Assembly (NCBI RefSeq): GCF_050003625.1 | Contig: NC_134401.1 | Location: 91,738,852-91,802,851, forward strand | Length of the DNA stretch: 64,000 nucleotides | Source: Haematobia irritans | Taxonomy: Eukaryota > Arthropoda > Insecta > Diptera > Muscidae | Direction of reading: 5' to 3' | Shown: in pieces, positions 45,148 to 56,962 of the stretch | Layout: each line of letters begins with the position of its first letter | How positions within the stretch are numbered: the stretch's first letter is position 1 | Notes under the pieces: generated by a model | What the model saw: only the letters and a program-made list of their open reading frames with translations | Databases searched by the model: none | What the model was told of the DNA's origin: nothing | Position numbers and translations under genes: made by a program

Positions 45148-46201
45148 ACAGGTTGGCTGATAAGTCCGCGGTCTGACACATAGATGGCGTCGCTAGTATT
45201 AAATGTATATTATTTTTATATAGTACCAACCTTCAAATGATTTGTATCAAAATTTGACGTCTGTAAGTCAATTATTTTGTGAGATAGAGCGTCTTTTTTT
45301 TGCTTTTGTGAAGCAAATTTTGTTATCAAAAAGTCCACAAAATGATTTTGAATGACCGTAAAATGAAGTTGATCGAGATAGCAGAGGCCTTAAAGATATC
45401 AAAAGAACATGTTGGTCATATCGTTCATCAATATTTGGATATGCGGAAGCTCTGTGCAAAATGGGTGCCGCGCGAGCTCACATTTGACCAAAAACAACAA
45501 CGTGTTAATGATTCTGAGCGGTGTTTGCAGCTGTTAACTCGTAATACACCCGAGTTTTTCGTCGATATGTGACAATGGATGAAACATGGCTCCATCACTA
45601 CACTCCTGAGTCCAATCGACAGTCGGCTGAGTGGACAGCGACCGGTGAACCGGCTCCGAAGCGTGGAAAGACTCAAAAGTCCGCTGTTTTTTGGGATGCG
45701 CATGGAATAATTTTTATCGATTATCTTGAAAAGGGAAAAACCATCAACAGTGACTATTATATGGCGTTATTGGAGCGTTTGAAGGTCGAAATCGCGGCAA
45801 AACGACCCCATATGAAGAAGAAAAAAGTGTTGTTCCACCAAGACAACGCACCGTGCCACAAGTCATTGAGAACGATGGCAAAAATTCATGAATTGGGCTT
45901 CGAATTGCTTCCCCACCTACCGTATTCTCCAGATCTGGCCCCCAGCGACTTTTTCTTGTTCTCAGACCTCATAAGGATGCTCGCAGGGAAAAAATTGGCT
46001 GCAATGAAGAGGTTATCGCCGAAACTGAGGCATATTTTGAGGAAAAACCGAAGGAGTACTACCAAAATGGTATCAAACAATTGGAAGGTCATTATAATCG
46101 TTGTATCGCTCTTGAAGGGAACTATGTTGAATAATAAAAACGAATTTTGACAAAAATATGTGCTTTTCTTTGTTAGACCGGGGACATATCAGCCAACCTG
46201 T
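45148..46201 (+). pseudogene. Himar1-type mariner, both ends present, internally deleted
   Basis: Termini ACAGGTTGGCTGATAAGTCC and ATATCAGCCAACCTGT between TA dinucleotides (45,146-45,147; 46,202-46,203). Length is 1,054 bp. The start codon and the N-terminal DNA-binding region are deleted (junction near 45,325). The frame resumes at MILNDRKMKLIEIAEA, shifts at EFFVDM just before VTMDETWLHHY, and then runs with a six-codon deletion after KTQKSA. The catalytic motifs MDETW, HQDNAPCH and YSPDLAPSDFF (D,D34D) are all visible. A further shift follows LAGKK. The element is not autonomous but both terminal repeats look mobilisable. Confidence 0.95.
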
Positions 46202-46203
46202 TA

Positions 46204-46735
46204 TATGCCCCTGACTTGGGGAAATATGGTAAATTTCATATTCACAACAAGTAAGGAAAGTCTAAAGTCGGGCGGGGCCGACTATATTATACCCTACACC
46301 ACTTTGTAGATCTAAATTTTAGATACCATATCACATCCGTCAAATGTGTTGGGGTCTATATATAAAGGTTTGTCTCAAATACATACATTTAAATGTCACT
46401 CGATCTGGACAGAATTTGATAGACTTCTACAAAATCTATAGACTCAAATTTTAAATCCGCACTAGGGAGGAACACAATGTTAGTAAAAAACAAGTAAGGA
46501 AAGTCTAAAGTCGGGCGGGGCCGACTATATTATACCCTGCACCACTTAGTAGATCAAAATTTTCGATACCATATCACATTCGTCAAACGTGTTGGGGGCT
46601 ATATATAAAGGTTTGTACCAAATACATACATTTAAATACCACTCGATCTGGACAGAATTTGATAGACTTCTACAAAATCTATAGACTCAAAATTTGTGTC
46701 TGCTAATGCACTAGGGTGGAACACAATGTTAGTAC
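46204..46735 (-). mobile_element. Family D array end, then two tandem D heads
   Basis: After the mariner the older D copy ends by about 46,246. Two D heads follow in tandem (GTAAGGAAAGTCTAAAG at 46,251 and 46,494, 243 bp apart). The second is interrupted after CACAATGTTAGTA by family A. Its core resumes at 53,146 as TATGGGAAACATTTAAATC; an uninterrupted copy at about 15,205-15,235 shows the empty site. Confidence 0.85.
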
Positions 46736-49503
46736 AAACAAGTATATACGGCCGTAAGTTCGGCCAGGCCGAAGCTTATGTACCCTCCATCATGGATTGC
46801 GTAGAAACTTCATCTAAACACTGCCATCCACATTCGAATTACTTAAGTTGCGGTAACGCTTGCCGATGGCAAGGTATCTTAAAACCTCCTAACACCATCT
46901 TCTAAATTGTATGTAAGTCCATACGTGGTATATATTAAATCAAAAAAGATCGATCCAATACGTATATAGTTCAGTTTGACAAAGTAGACATACAAATTTG
47001 ACAAAATTTTCTACAGAAATAAAATTTTAACAAAATTTTCTATAGAAATAAAAATTTCACAAAATTTTCTATAGAAATAAAAATTTTGACAAAATTTTCT
47101 ATAGAAAGAAAATTTTGACAAAAATTTCTACAGAAATAAAATTTTAACAAAATCTTCTATAGAAATAAACTTTTGACAAAATTTTCTACAGAAATAAAAT
47201 CTTGGTAGATTATTTTTGGCTCGAATGGCAACCATGATTATGAACCGAATAAAATTTGAACAAAATTTTCTATAGAAATAAAATTTTGTCTAAATTTTGT
47301 ATAGAAATAAAATTTTGACAATGATGAAAATTTTATTATGAACCGAATAAAATTTTAACAAAATTTTCTATAGAAATAAAATTTTGACAAAATTTTCTAT
47401 AGAAATAAAATTTTGATAGATTATTTTTGGCTCTAGTGGCAACCATGATTATGAACCGATATGGACCAATTTTGGTATGGTTGTTAGCGACCATATACTA
47501 ACACCACGTGCCTAATTTTAACCGGATCGGATGAATTTTGCTCCTCCAAGAGGCTCCGGAGGTCAAATCTGGAGAATGTTTTATATGGGGGCTATATATA
47601 ATTATGGACCGATATGGACCAATTCTGGCACGGTTGTTAAAGATCATATACTAACACCATGTTCCAAATTACAACCGGATTGGATGAAATTTGCTTCTCT
47701 TGGAGACTTCGCAAGCCAAATCTGGGGATCGGTTTATATGGGGGCTATATATAATTATGAACCGATGTGGACCAATTTTTGCATGGTTGATAGAGACCAT
47801 ATACCAATATCATGTACCAAATTTCAGCCAGATCGGATGCAATTTGCTCCTCTTTGAGGCTTCGCAACCCAAATCTGGGGATCGGTTTATATGGGCGCCA
47901 TATATAATTATGGACCGATGTGTACCAATTTTTGTACGGTTATTAGAGACCATATTCCAATACCATGTACCAAATTTCAGCGGGATCGGATGCAATTTGC
48001 TCCTCTTTGAGGCTTCGCAAGCCAAATCTGGAGATCGGTTTATATGGGGTCTATATATAATTATGGACCGATGTGGACCAATTTTTGCATGGTTGTTAGA
48101 GACCATATACCAACATCATGTACCAAATTTCAGCCGGATCGGATGAAATTTGCTCCTCTTTGAGGCTTCGCAAGCCAAATCTGGAGATCGGTTTATATGG
48201 GGGCTATATATAATTATGGACCGATGTGGACCAATTTTTGCATGGTTGTTAGAGACCATATACCAACTTCATGTACCAAATTTCAGCCGTATCGGATGAA
48301 ATTTGCTTCTCTTTTAGGCTCCGCAAGCCAAATCTGGGGATAGGTTTATATGGGGGCTATATATAATTAAGGACCGATATGGACCAATTTTTGCATGGTT
48401 GTTAGAGACCATATACCAACATCATGTACCAAATTTCAGCCGGATCGGATGAAATTTTCTTCTCTTTGAGGCTCCGCAAGCCAAATCTGGGGATCGGTTT
48501 ATATGGGGGCTATATATAATTATGGACCGATGTGAACCAATTTTTGCATGGTTATTAGAGACCATATACCAACTTCATGTACCAAATTTCAGCCGTATCG
48601 GATGAAATTTGCTTAGGTTTATATGGGGGCTATATATAATTATGGACCGATGTGGACCAATTTTTGCACGGTTGTTAGAGACCATATACCAACATCATGT
48701 ACCAAATTTCAGTCGGATCGGATGAAATATGCTTCTCTTAGAGGCTCCACAATCCAAATCTGGGGATCGGTTTATATGGGGGCTATATATAATTAAGGAC
48801 CGATATGGACCAATTTTTGCATGGTTGTTAGAGACCATATACCAACATCATGTACCAAATTTCAGCCGGATCGGATGAAATTTTCTTCTCTTTGAGGCTC
48901 CGCAAGCCAAATCTGGGGATCGGTTTATATGGGGGCTATATATAATTATGGACCGATGTGAACCAATTTTTGCATGGTTATTAGAGACCATATACCAACT
49001 TCATGTACCAAATTTCAGCCGTATCGGATGAAATTTGCTTCTCTTTTAGGCTCCGCAAGCCAAATCTGGGGATAGGTTTATATGGGGGCTATATATAATT
49101 ATGGACCGATGTGGACCAATTTTTGCATGGTTGTTCGAGACCGTATACCAACACCATATACCAAATTTCAGCCGGATCGGATGAAATATGCTTCTGTTAG
49201 AGGCTCCACAATCCAAATCTGAGGGTCCCTTTATATGGGGGCTATACGTAAAAGTGGACCGATATGGCCCATTTTCAATACCATCCGACCTACATCGACA
49301 ACAACTACTTGTGCCAAGTTTCAAGTCGATAGCTTGTTTCGTTCGGAAGTTAGCGTGATTTCAACAGACGGACGGACGAACGGACGGACGGACGGACATG
49401 CTTAGATCGACTCAGAATTTCACCACGACCCAGAATATATATACTTTATGGGGTCTTAGAGCAATATTTCGATGTGTTACAAACGGAATGACAAAGTTAA
49501 TAT
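46736..49503 (-). mobile_element. Family A element with long array, interrupted by hAT
   Basis: Terminal side AAGTATATACGGCCGTAAG and TTCGGCCAGGCCGAA, a 29-bp block (46,985-47,440), then about 11 array units. Boxes GGTTTATATG at 47,731, 47,884, 48,037, 48,190, 48,343 and 48,496 are each 153 bp apart. A segment of several units appears duplicated (48,300-48,600 versus 48,730-49,080). The leader (GACG)n is at 49,368-49,398. The sequence breaks at GTTAATAT and resumes at 53,107, ending with the hairpin tip at 53,145. Confidence 0.93.
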
Positions 49504-50199
49504 CAGGGCTGTGGAGTCGAGCCAATTTTGCTCGACTCCGACTCCGACTCCAGCATTTTTCATCAGCTCGACTCCGACTCCGACTCCGGAGTCGACTCCG
49601 GGTAATATAACTAAATCTCATTTTAGTACCACTAATTTGTAGTTCTATTGAGGGGATATATATGGGGTATATATATGGATCGATATAAAGTATCGTATTT
49701 ATTTATGTGTGCAAGAAAGGTCTTAATTTCGCATTTATACCAATTAAACTCTTTATTTCAAATTTAGGGCAATGTTTAATAAATAAAATAATGATATAAA
49801 TACCCATCATAATATGAGAAGATACCGACAGTATATGTATTTGTGGACGAAAATTATTATAAAGGGTTATATTCCCATATGCATGAATTTGAATCTGAAT
49901 CGATTTAGACAAAATTGTATATACTTCTAGATAATCTCTGTACCTAAAATTTAAATCTAACGTTATGGGACGTAACACAATTATAGTAAAAAATAAAAAT
50001 GCAAAGAAAGTCTAAAGTCGGGCGGGCCGATTGTAACATACTCTGCACAACTTTGTATTTGGATCAACATTTTGATAAAATCTGAAATCAGACTTCTACA
50101 AAATCTCGTGCAATATTTGGGAAACATTCGTAAGTTTTTATATAGCAAAATTTGAGTCACTTTTACCAGTTTTCGACTTAGCAGTGAGTATCAGTAAGA

Positions 50200-50845
50200 A
50201 AAAAATTTGAGAAAATTTGCTACATAAATAAAATTTTGACAAATTGTTTTATAGAAATAAAATTTTGAAAAAAAAACATAAATAGAAATTTTGGAAAAAT
50301 TTTTGTGTAGTAAATAAAAGTTTGCGAAATTTTCTATAGAAACAAAATTTGAACTAAATTCTCTATATAAATAAATGTTTGAGAAAATTTTCTATATAAA
50401 TAAATTTTTACCAAATTTTCTTTAAAAAGACTATAGTAAACAAATTTTGACAAAATTTTCTATAGAAATAAAATTTTGAAAAAAATATCAATAGAAATTT
50501 TTGGAAAATTTTTTGTGTAGTAAATAAAATTTTGCAAAATTTTCTAAAGAAATAAAATGCTGCAAAATTTTCTATAGAAAGAAAATTTAGACTACATTTT
50601 CTATAAAAATAAAATGTTGACTAAATTTTCTATCGACATAAAATGTTGTATAAATTTTGTATAAAAAAATCTATAGTAACAAAATTTTGGCACAATTTTC
50701 TATGGAAAAAAATTTGAAAAAATTATTAATAGAAATTTTGGAAAATTTTTTGTGTAAATAAAATTTTGCACAATTTTCTATAGAAGCAAAATTTTTGCTA
50801 AATTTTCTATAGAAATAAATTTTTGACAAAATTTTCGACATAAAA
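50200..50845 (-). repeat. 29-bp minisatellite block inside the hAT element
   Basis: Diverged AAATTTTCTATAGAAATAAA units, several with long A runs. It abuts the family B hairpin. Confidence 0.75.
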
Positions 50846-52530
50846 ATATTTTTATACCCACCACCATAGAATGGTGACAGGGGTATAATAAGTTTGTCAT
50901 GTCGAAGATGAGCTAGATCGGTCCAGGTTTTGATATAGCTCCCATATCAACCGATCGCCCGATTTGGGGTCTTGGGCTTATAAAAACCGTAGTTTTTATC
51001 CAATTTGCCAGAAATTGGAAACCTAGAGGTATTCTAGGGCTATAAGGAGGAGTGCTGAAAATGGTGATTATCGGACCATGTTTTAATATAGCTCCCATAT
51101 AGACAGAACTCCCGATTTTATTTCTTGAGCTTCTAGAATCCGTAGTTTTTATCCAATTTGTCTGAAGTTGGAAATCTAGAGGTATTATAGGACCATTACA
51201 AGGCGTGCCGAAGATGGTCACTATCGGACGAAGTTTTGATATAGGCCCCTTTTAGACCGATGTTACGAGTTTACTTCTTGGACTTCTACAATCCGTAGTT
51301 TTTATCCAATTTGCCTGAAATTTTAAATCTGGAGGTATTCTAGGACCATTAAGAGGTGTGCCGAATATATTGTGTATCGGTCCAGTTTTTGATATAGTCC
51401 CCTTATAAACCGGCCCTCCGTTTTGGGGTCTATATTCTAGAACTACAATAGATGTGCTGAATACTGTACGTATCCTTCCATGTTTTTGGCGTAGCCCCAT
51501 TAGTCCGATTGACCAAAATAGACCCAAAAAATTATTGAAGTTGGTCCGATGGTCAGACCAAATGGAATTTTTCTGCAGAAATAACATTTGGACAAAAATT
51601 TCTATAGAAATAAAATTTTAACAAAATTTTCATAGAAATAAAATTTTAACAAATTTTTCATAGAAATAAAATTTTAACAAAATTTTGTATAGAAATAAGC
51701 TTCTTAAAAAATTTTGGGATACAATATTATGCAAAAATTTTGTACAAATTTCTGCTAAATATGTAATAGAAACAAAATTTTGGCTAAATTTTTTACAGAA
51801 ATTAAATTTTGGCTAAATTTTCAATAGAATTAAACTTTGGCTACATTTTCTATAGAAATTAAATTTTGGCTAAATTGAAATTTTGGCTAAAATGAAATCT
51901 ATTGAAATAAAATTTGGACCAAATTTTCTATAGAAATAAAACATGGACAACATTTTCGATAGAAATAGAATGAGGTCAACATTTTATATAGAAATAAAAT
52001 TTTGAAAAAATTTTCTTTCGAAGAAAAATTTTAGAAAAATTGTAACTTTTAAATTATTTTAATTTAAATTAGAAAACTGGTCCCCTGGTACGAATTTTGG
52101 AAAAATTTGGTCCAAATAAAAATTCGTTGTTGCAACGCTGGTAAGGCCTCCATATAGACCGATTTCAAATATTGAGGGTACAGAAGGTGCATTTACCATA
52201 AATGTAAATTTGCCAGATATTACTTCTCGTAATCATAAAACAGTTGGTGTACTATAGATTTTAGATTTCAAATCAAGGTATTTTTTCTTAATTTTCTTGC
52301 ACATTTAAAGGATATGTTTATGATTCCTTTAAAACTCAAACAAAAATAGTTCTTATAAATCCGGAATCTGATAGGTAAAATCTTTGCATTTATTTTCGGG
52401 ATGCGAACTGGTTAAACTGATCTGTCATCAAACCCCCATGAAATTTTCTAAGGAAATTAGTATATTTGATTCATGGTGGTGGGTATTTATGATTTGGCCC
52501 GGACGAACATACTGCTGTATATACTTGTTT
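50846..52530 (+). mobile_element. Family B element
   Basis: Hairpin ATACCCACCACCATAGAATG at about 50,855, then array phrases. A 29-bp block sits at 51,555-52,010. The end is GATTCATGGTGGTGGGTATT, TTTGGCCCGGACGAA and TATATACTTGTTT at about 52,528. The leader (CCGTCC part) is deleted. Confidence 0.85.
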
Positions 52531-53106
52531 TATTTTTTATTTTCTATAGAAATAAATGTTGACTTAATTTTCTATAGGAAAAAAAATTTCTATAGTAATA
52601 ATATTTCGAATAATTTTTTTATAGAAATTAAATTTTGACAAAACATTCCATATAAATACAATAGTGACAAAATTTTCTATAAAAAACAGCTTTGACAATT
52701 TTTTCTGTCATATGTGTGTAGGTATATAGCCTTAAAATAAAATTAAAAACAATAAATTCGAATTATTGTTCGAATTATTTCACATAAATTGATATGGGGA
52801 TTAAAATGGATCGATCCAGCCCATTTGCTAGTCTAACATTCTAGGAAACATAAAATGATAGCCGTAATTGGAAGTTGATTTTTATTTCCAATCGTGGTGT
52901 ACATTGATCGAATGCATAACGCATTGGAAACTAATTTGCGTAAAAACTTTTTTAGTTACAAAAATGTGAAGTGTTTTAAAAAATTTGGTTTAGCCGGAGT
53001 CGGAGTCGAGCAAAATTTTTACGACTCCGACTCCGACTCCAGCCAAATCTTCAGACTCCGACTCCAAGACTCCGACTCCGACTCCGACTCCGACTCCACA
53101 GCCCTG
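52531..53106 (+). other. Right arm of the 3.6-kb hAT element
   Basis: A further 29-bp block (52,535-52,710), then A+T-rich sequence and the CCGACTCCGACTCC-rich terminal repeat from 52,995. The frame 52,894-53,160 merely reads the hexamer repeat as DSDSDS. Confidence 0.7.
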
Positions 53107-53145
53107 GTTAATATACCCCCATCCTATGATGGAGGGTATAAAAAT
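53107..53145 (-). mobile_element. Hairpin tip of the interrupted family A copy
   Basis: GTTAATAT (hAT duplication) then ACCCCCATCCTATGATGGAG and GGTATAAAAA. It completes the copy begun at 46,736. Confidence 0.93.
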
Positions 53146-53832
53146 ATGGGAAACATTTAAATCTGAAGCAATTTTAAGGAAACTTCGCAAAAGTTTATTT
53201 ATGATTTATCGCTCGATATATATGTATTAGAAGTTTAGGAAAATTAGAGTCATTTTTACAACTTTTCGACTAAGCAGTGGCGATTTAACAAGCAAAATGT
53301 TGGTATCTTGACCATTTTTGTTGAAATCAGAAAAACATATATATGGGAGCTATATCTAAATCTGAACCGATGTCAACCAAATTTGGCACGCATAGCTACA
53401 ATGCTAATTCTACTCGCTGTGCAAAATTTCAACTAAATCGGAGTTAAAAATTGGCATATGTGGTCATATGAGTGTAAATCGGGCGAAAGCTATATATGGG
53501 AGCTATATCTAAATCTGAACCGATTTCAACCAAATTTGGCACGCATAGCTACAATGCTAATTCTACTCCCTGTGCAAAATTTCAACTAAATCGGAGTTAA
53601 AAATTGGCCTCTGTGGTCATATGAGTGTAAATCGGGCAAAAGCTATATATGGGAGCTATATCTAAATCTGAACCGATTTCAAGGGATCGTCTTTGAGCCG
53701 AATCGACTCAGAATTTAATTCTAAGACGATCGGTATACTAAACGATGGGTCTCAGACTTTTCCTTCTTGGCGTTACATACAAATGCACAAACTTATTATA
53801 CCCTGTACCACAGTAGTGGTGAAGGGTATAAC
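53146..53832 (-). mobile_element. Family D core and hairpin end (continued from 46,735)
   Basis: TATGGGAAACATTTAAATC onward. Array boxes ATATGGGAGC at 53,341, 53,494 and 53,647 are each 153 bp apart. Closing hairpin ACCCTGTACCACAGTAGTGG at about 53,800-53,830. The leader is largely deleted. Confidence 0.88.
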
Positions 53833-53990
53833 AAGTAAGTAAAGTCTAAAGTCGGGCGGGGCCGACTATATTATACCCTTCACCACTATGTAGACCAACA
53901 TTTGTGTTACCATCTCAACTACTTCAAATTTGCTGGGAGCTATATAAAGATTTGCATTTCCAGATACAAATACTTATAATGGAGACAATT
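53833..53990 (-). mobile_element. Family D head, interrupted by family C
   Basis: ACAAGTAAGTAAAGTCTAAAG, GTCGGGCGGGGCCGAC, ACCCTTCACCACTATGTAG. It is broken at GGAGACAATTTTT and resumes at about 56,141 with GTACTTCTATAAAATCTC, the normal continuation of a D head. Confidence 0.85.
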
Positions 53991-56140
53991 TTTATACCCT
54001 AAACCACATAGTGGTCAGGGTATAATAAGTTTGATCGGCCAAAAAATGTGCCTACCAGAAATATTGATTTTAGACCCCATAAAATATATACCGATCGACT
54101 CAGAATCACCTCCTGAGTCGATCTAGCGCTTGGTGTCCGTCCGTCCGTCCGTCCATGTATTTGTTGTTCACAGGATTCCGGTCGCAATTATTAACCGATT
54201 TTGATGAAATTTGGTACAGGGAGTTTATCGGGCACAAGGACGAACGCTATTGAATTTGGAAGACATCGGATCAAATTTAGATATAGCTCCCATATATATG
54301 CATCGCCCGATTTCGACAAATGGGGTCACATTGCGCGTTTTTTCAAACGGGTCGTCACCAAATTTTGCACATAGTAATCTCTTTCAGCGCCCTTCAAGTC
54401 TGCAAAATTTCATCCAAATCGGTTCAGATTTAGATATAGCTCTCATATATATGTATCGCCCGATTTTCCCAAATTTGGCCACAAAACCTTTATTTATCAA
54501 CCGATCTTACTCAAAGTTGGCTAAATATAATCTTCTATAGCACTAACTATATGTGCAAAAAATCATCGAAATCGGTTCAGATTTAGCTATAGCTCCCATA
54601 TATATGTACCGCCCGATTTTCCCAAATTTGACCATTAAACCCTTATTTATCAACCGATTTTACCCAAATTTAGCTAAATGTAGTCTTCTATAGCACTAAC
54701 TATATGTGCAAAAAATCATCGAAATCGGTTCAGATTTAGATATAGCTCCCATATATATGTATATCCCGATTTTCCCAAATTTGGCCATAGAACCCTTATT
54801 TATTAACCGATCTTACTAAATGTTGGCTAGATCCAGTCCTCTATAGTAGTAACAGTATGTGCAAAATTTCATTGAAATCGGTTCAGATATAGATATAGAT
54901 CCCATATATATATTGCCCGATTTTGAAAAATTGGCCCCTAATAACCTTATGTTTGACCATAGAGGCCTCATTTCTTAACTGATCTTACTCAAAATTTGCT
55001 CAAGATAACCTTTTGTGGTACTAATCAAACCCGCAAAATATTATGCAAATTGGTTCAGATTTACATATAGCTGCCATATATATGCATCGCTCGATTTTCC
55101 CTAATTTGACCATAATACTCTTATTCATTAACCAATGTTACTCAAATTTCGAATTTTGATGTACTAGCCGATCGTACTCATACGTACTTGTAGGTCTTAC
55201 ATAAGAATATTGCTCGATTTTTACAAATTTGTATTTATTACCCACACTAATTTAACGATTTTCTCTTTTTTAATAATGGGTTCCATATTAGTGGCATACT
55301 AGCTCCGTAGGCGCAATATCAACACAGCCAGTGTTGCTAGAAGTAGGGGAAATTCCCTATATGTAGGGTTTTTCTAATATTTAGCGTCTTGTAGGGACGT
55401 AGGGCCACAATGTAGGACATTTTCACTCAACACAATTTGTAATAATTTTTACATTTTGGTGGCTCTAGAGGAGGAAATTAGAAGCCGGCAAGGCTTGATC
55501 TTTAACAATGTGTGGTAAACTTTATTCCTGTAAAAAATTTTGTCAACATTTTATTTCTGTAGAGCATTTTGTCAAAATTGTATTTCTATAGATTTTTTTT
55601 TTGTTTTTCAAAATATTATTTCTGTAGAAAATTTCTCACAAAAATTTTTTTATAGAAACTTTTTCCAAAATTTTATTTTTATAGAGATTTAACAAAAAAG
55701 ATTACTAATTTGGGTAGAATTCTACCAACTGTGGCAACCGTGGTGGTAATACAAATTTATATTCTAAGTTATATACGTTGCATATTCATGTTTTAAGATA
55801 ATAAAGTACTTAGAACCATTTTTGTTTTTGTAAAATTTTTTAAATTTAACGAAAAATATAGTAGGGAAAATTGTTTGGGAATGTATGGGGAAGTAGGGAA
55901 CTTTTTTTGTCCTTGTAGGGTAAACCGAACATTTTCCCTGGCAACATTGACTATGAGATATAATCCGATTGACACAAAGCACCCATAGACATGTACTTCT
56001 TAATTTTCTTAAATATGCAACAGCGGTTTATCTCCCAGACCTATATGTTACCCCACAAATGCTTATGATTATTAATTCTGTAATGGTGGTTTAGGGTATG
56101 ATATAGTCGGCCCCGCCCGACTTTCTACTTTACTTACTTG
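53991..56140 (+). mobile_element. Family C element, full length, inserted in D
   Basis: Hairpin ACCCTAAACCACATAGTGG and leader CCGTCCGTCCGTCCGTC. Array boxes at 54,281, 54,434, 54,587, 54,740 and 54,893 are each 153 bp apart, then one 172-bp step to 55,065. The tail has a 29-bp block (55,530-55,700). End: GGTTTAGGGTATGATATAG, GTCGGCCCCGCCCGAC, CTTTACTTACTTGTTT. Best C reference copy. Confidence 0.93.
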
Positions 56141-56962
56141 TTTGTACTTCTATAAAATCTCTAGAATTAAAATTGAAATCGGCTAACGCCCTGGAATGAA
56201 ACACAATGTTAATATAAAATAAAGAGATATGCGAAATATGAAGCGAGAGAAATTTTAATGCATTTGTAGAAAAGAGCATTTATGATTTACCAGGCGATAC
56301 TTATGTATTCGAGATATAGGACAATTTGAGTAACATTTACAATTTTTGCTACTCAGCAGTGACGATTTTACAAGGATATTGGTTAGATCTTGCCAAGATA
56401 TGTGGTCAAGTGTGGGCTGTGATATATTATTTGGTCAAGTCGGGCGACTAGGAGGAAACTATCCAGTCAATTGGAGGAAAATCCCATTGAAAATGGGTCT
56501 AAAATATATAGTCTACCATATTTTCTCAACTCTGGTGTACATATATATGGGAGCTATATATAATCTGAGCCGATTTTGACGAAATTTGACATGCTATCTC
56601 TGCTAAATTTCACGTAAATGGGAGAATAACTCTGACCCCCGTGGTCATTTGAGTGTAAATCTGGCGAAATATATATATGGGAGCTTTCCAAAATCAATAG
56701 GGATCGTCTTTGAGCCGAAAAAGGCCCCATACCAAATTTTAGGACAATCGGACTAAAACTGCGAGCTGTACTTTGCACACAAAAATACATCAACAGACAG
56801 ACGGACAGACAGACAGACGGACATCGCTAAATCGACTCAGAATTTAATTCTAAGACGATCGGTATACTAAACGATGGGTCTCAGACTTTTCCTTCTTGGC
56901 GTTACATACAAATGCACAAACTTATTATACCCTGTACCACAGTAGTGGTGAAGGGTATAAAA
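56141..56962 (-). mobile_element. Family D core and hairpin end (continued from 53,990)
   Basis: Head remainder (GAAATCGGCTAACGCCC, AACACAATGTTAATATAAAA), core, one or two units, leader GACAGACGGACAGACAGAC at about 56,793, and the hairpin ACCCTGTACCACAGTAGTGG near 56,930-56,960. Confidence 0.85.

Larger units (their letters stand above)
49504..53106. mobile_element. 3.6-kb hAT-type element with CAGGGCTGTGGAGTCG ends
   Basis: Left end CAGGGCTGTGGAGTCGAG, right end ACTCCACAGCCCTG, with the perfect 8-bp duplication GTTAATAT at 49,496-49,503 and 53,107-53,114. The interrupted family A copy supplies the empty site (compare 28,955-28,975). Both ends extend into GGAGTCGGAGTC tandem hexamers arranged as inverted repeats. 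Own content is A+T-rich and 29-bp-like with no transposase. A family B copy (50,846-52,530) is nested inside. Confidence 0.92.

Noticed and set aside
47531..48146. Overlapping 108- and 151-codon frames in the long A array
   Set aside because: Same artefact: two different frames and the opposite strand (47,810-48,106) are all open, which argues against coding selection.
49412..49621. Arg/Ser-rich frames (RSRSRSR, LRLRLR) resembling splicing factors
   Set aside because: They are translations of the GGAGTC hexamer repeat at the hAT end.
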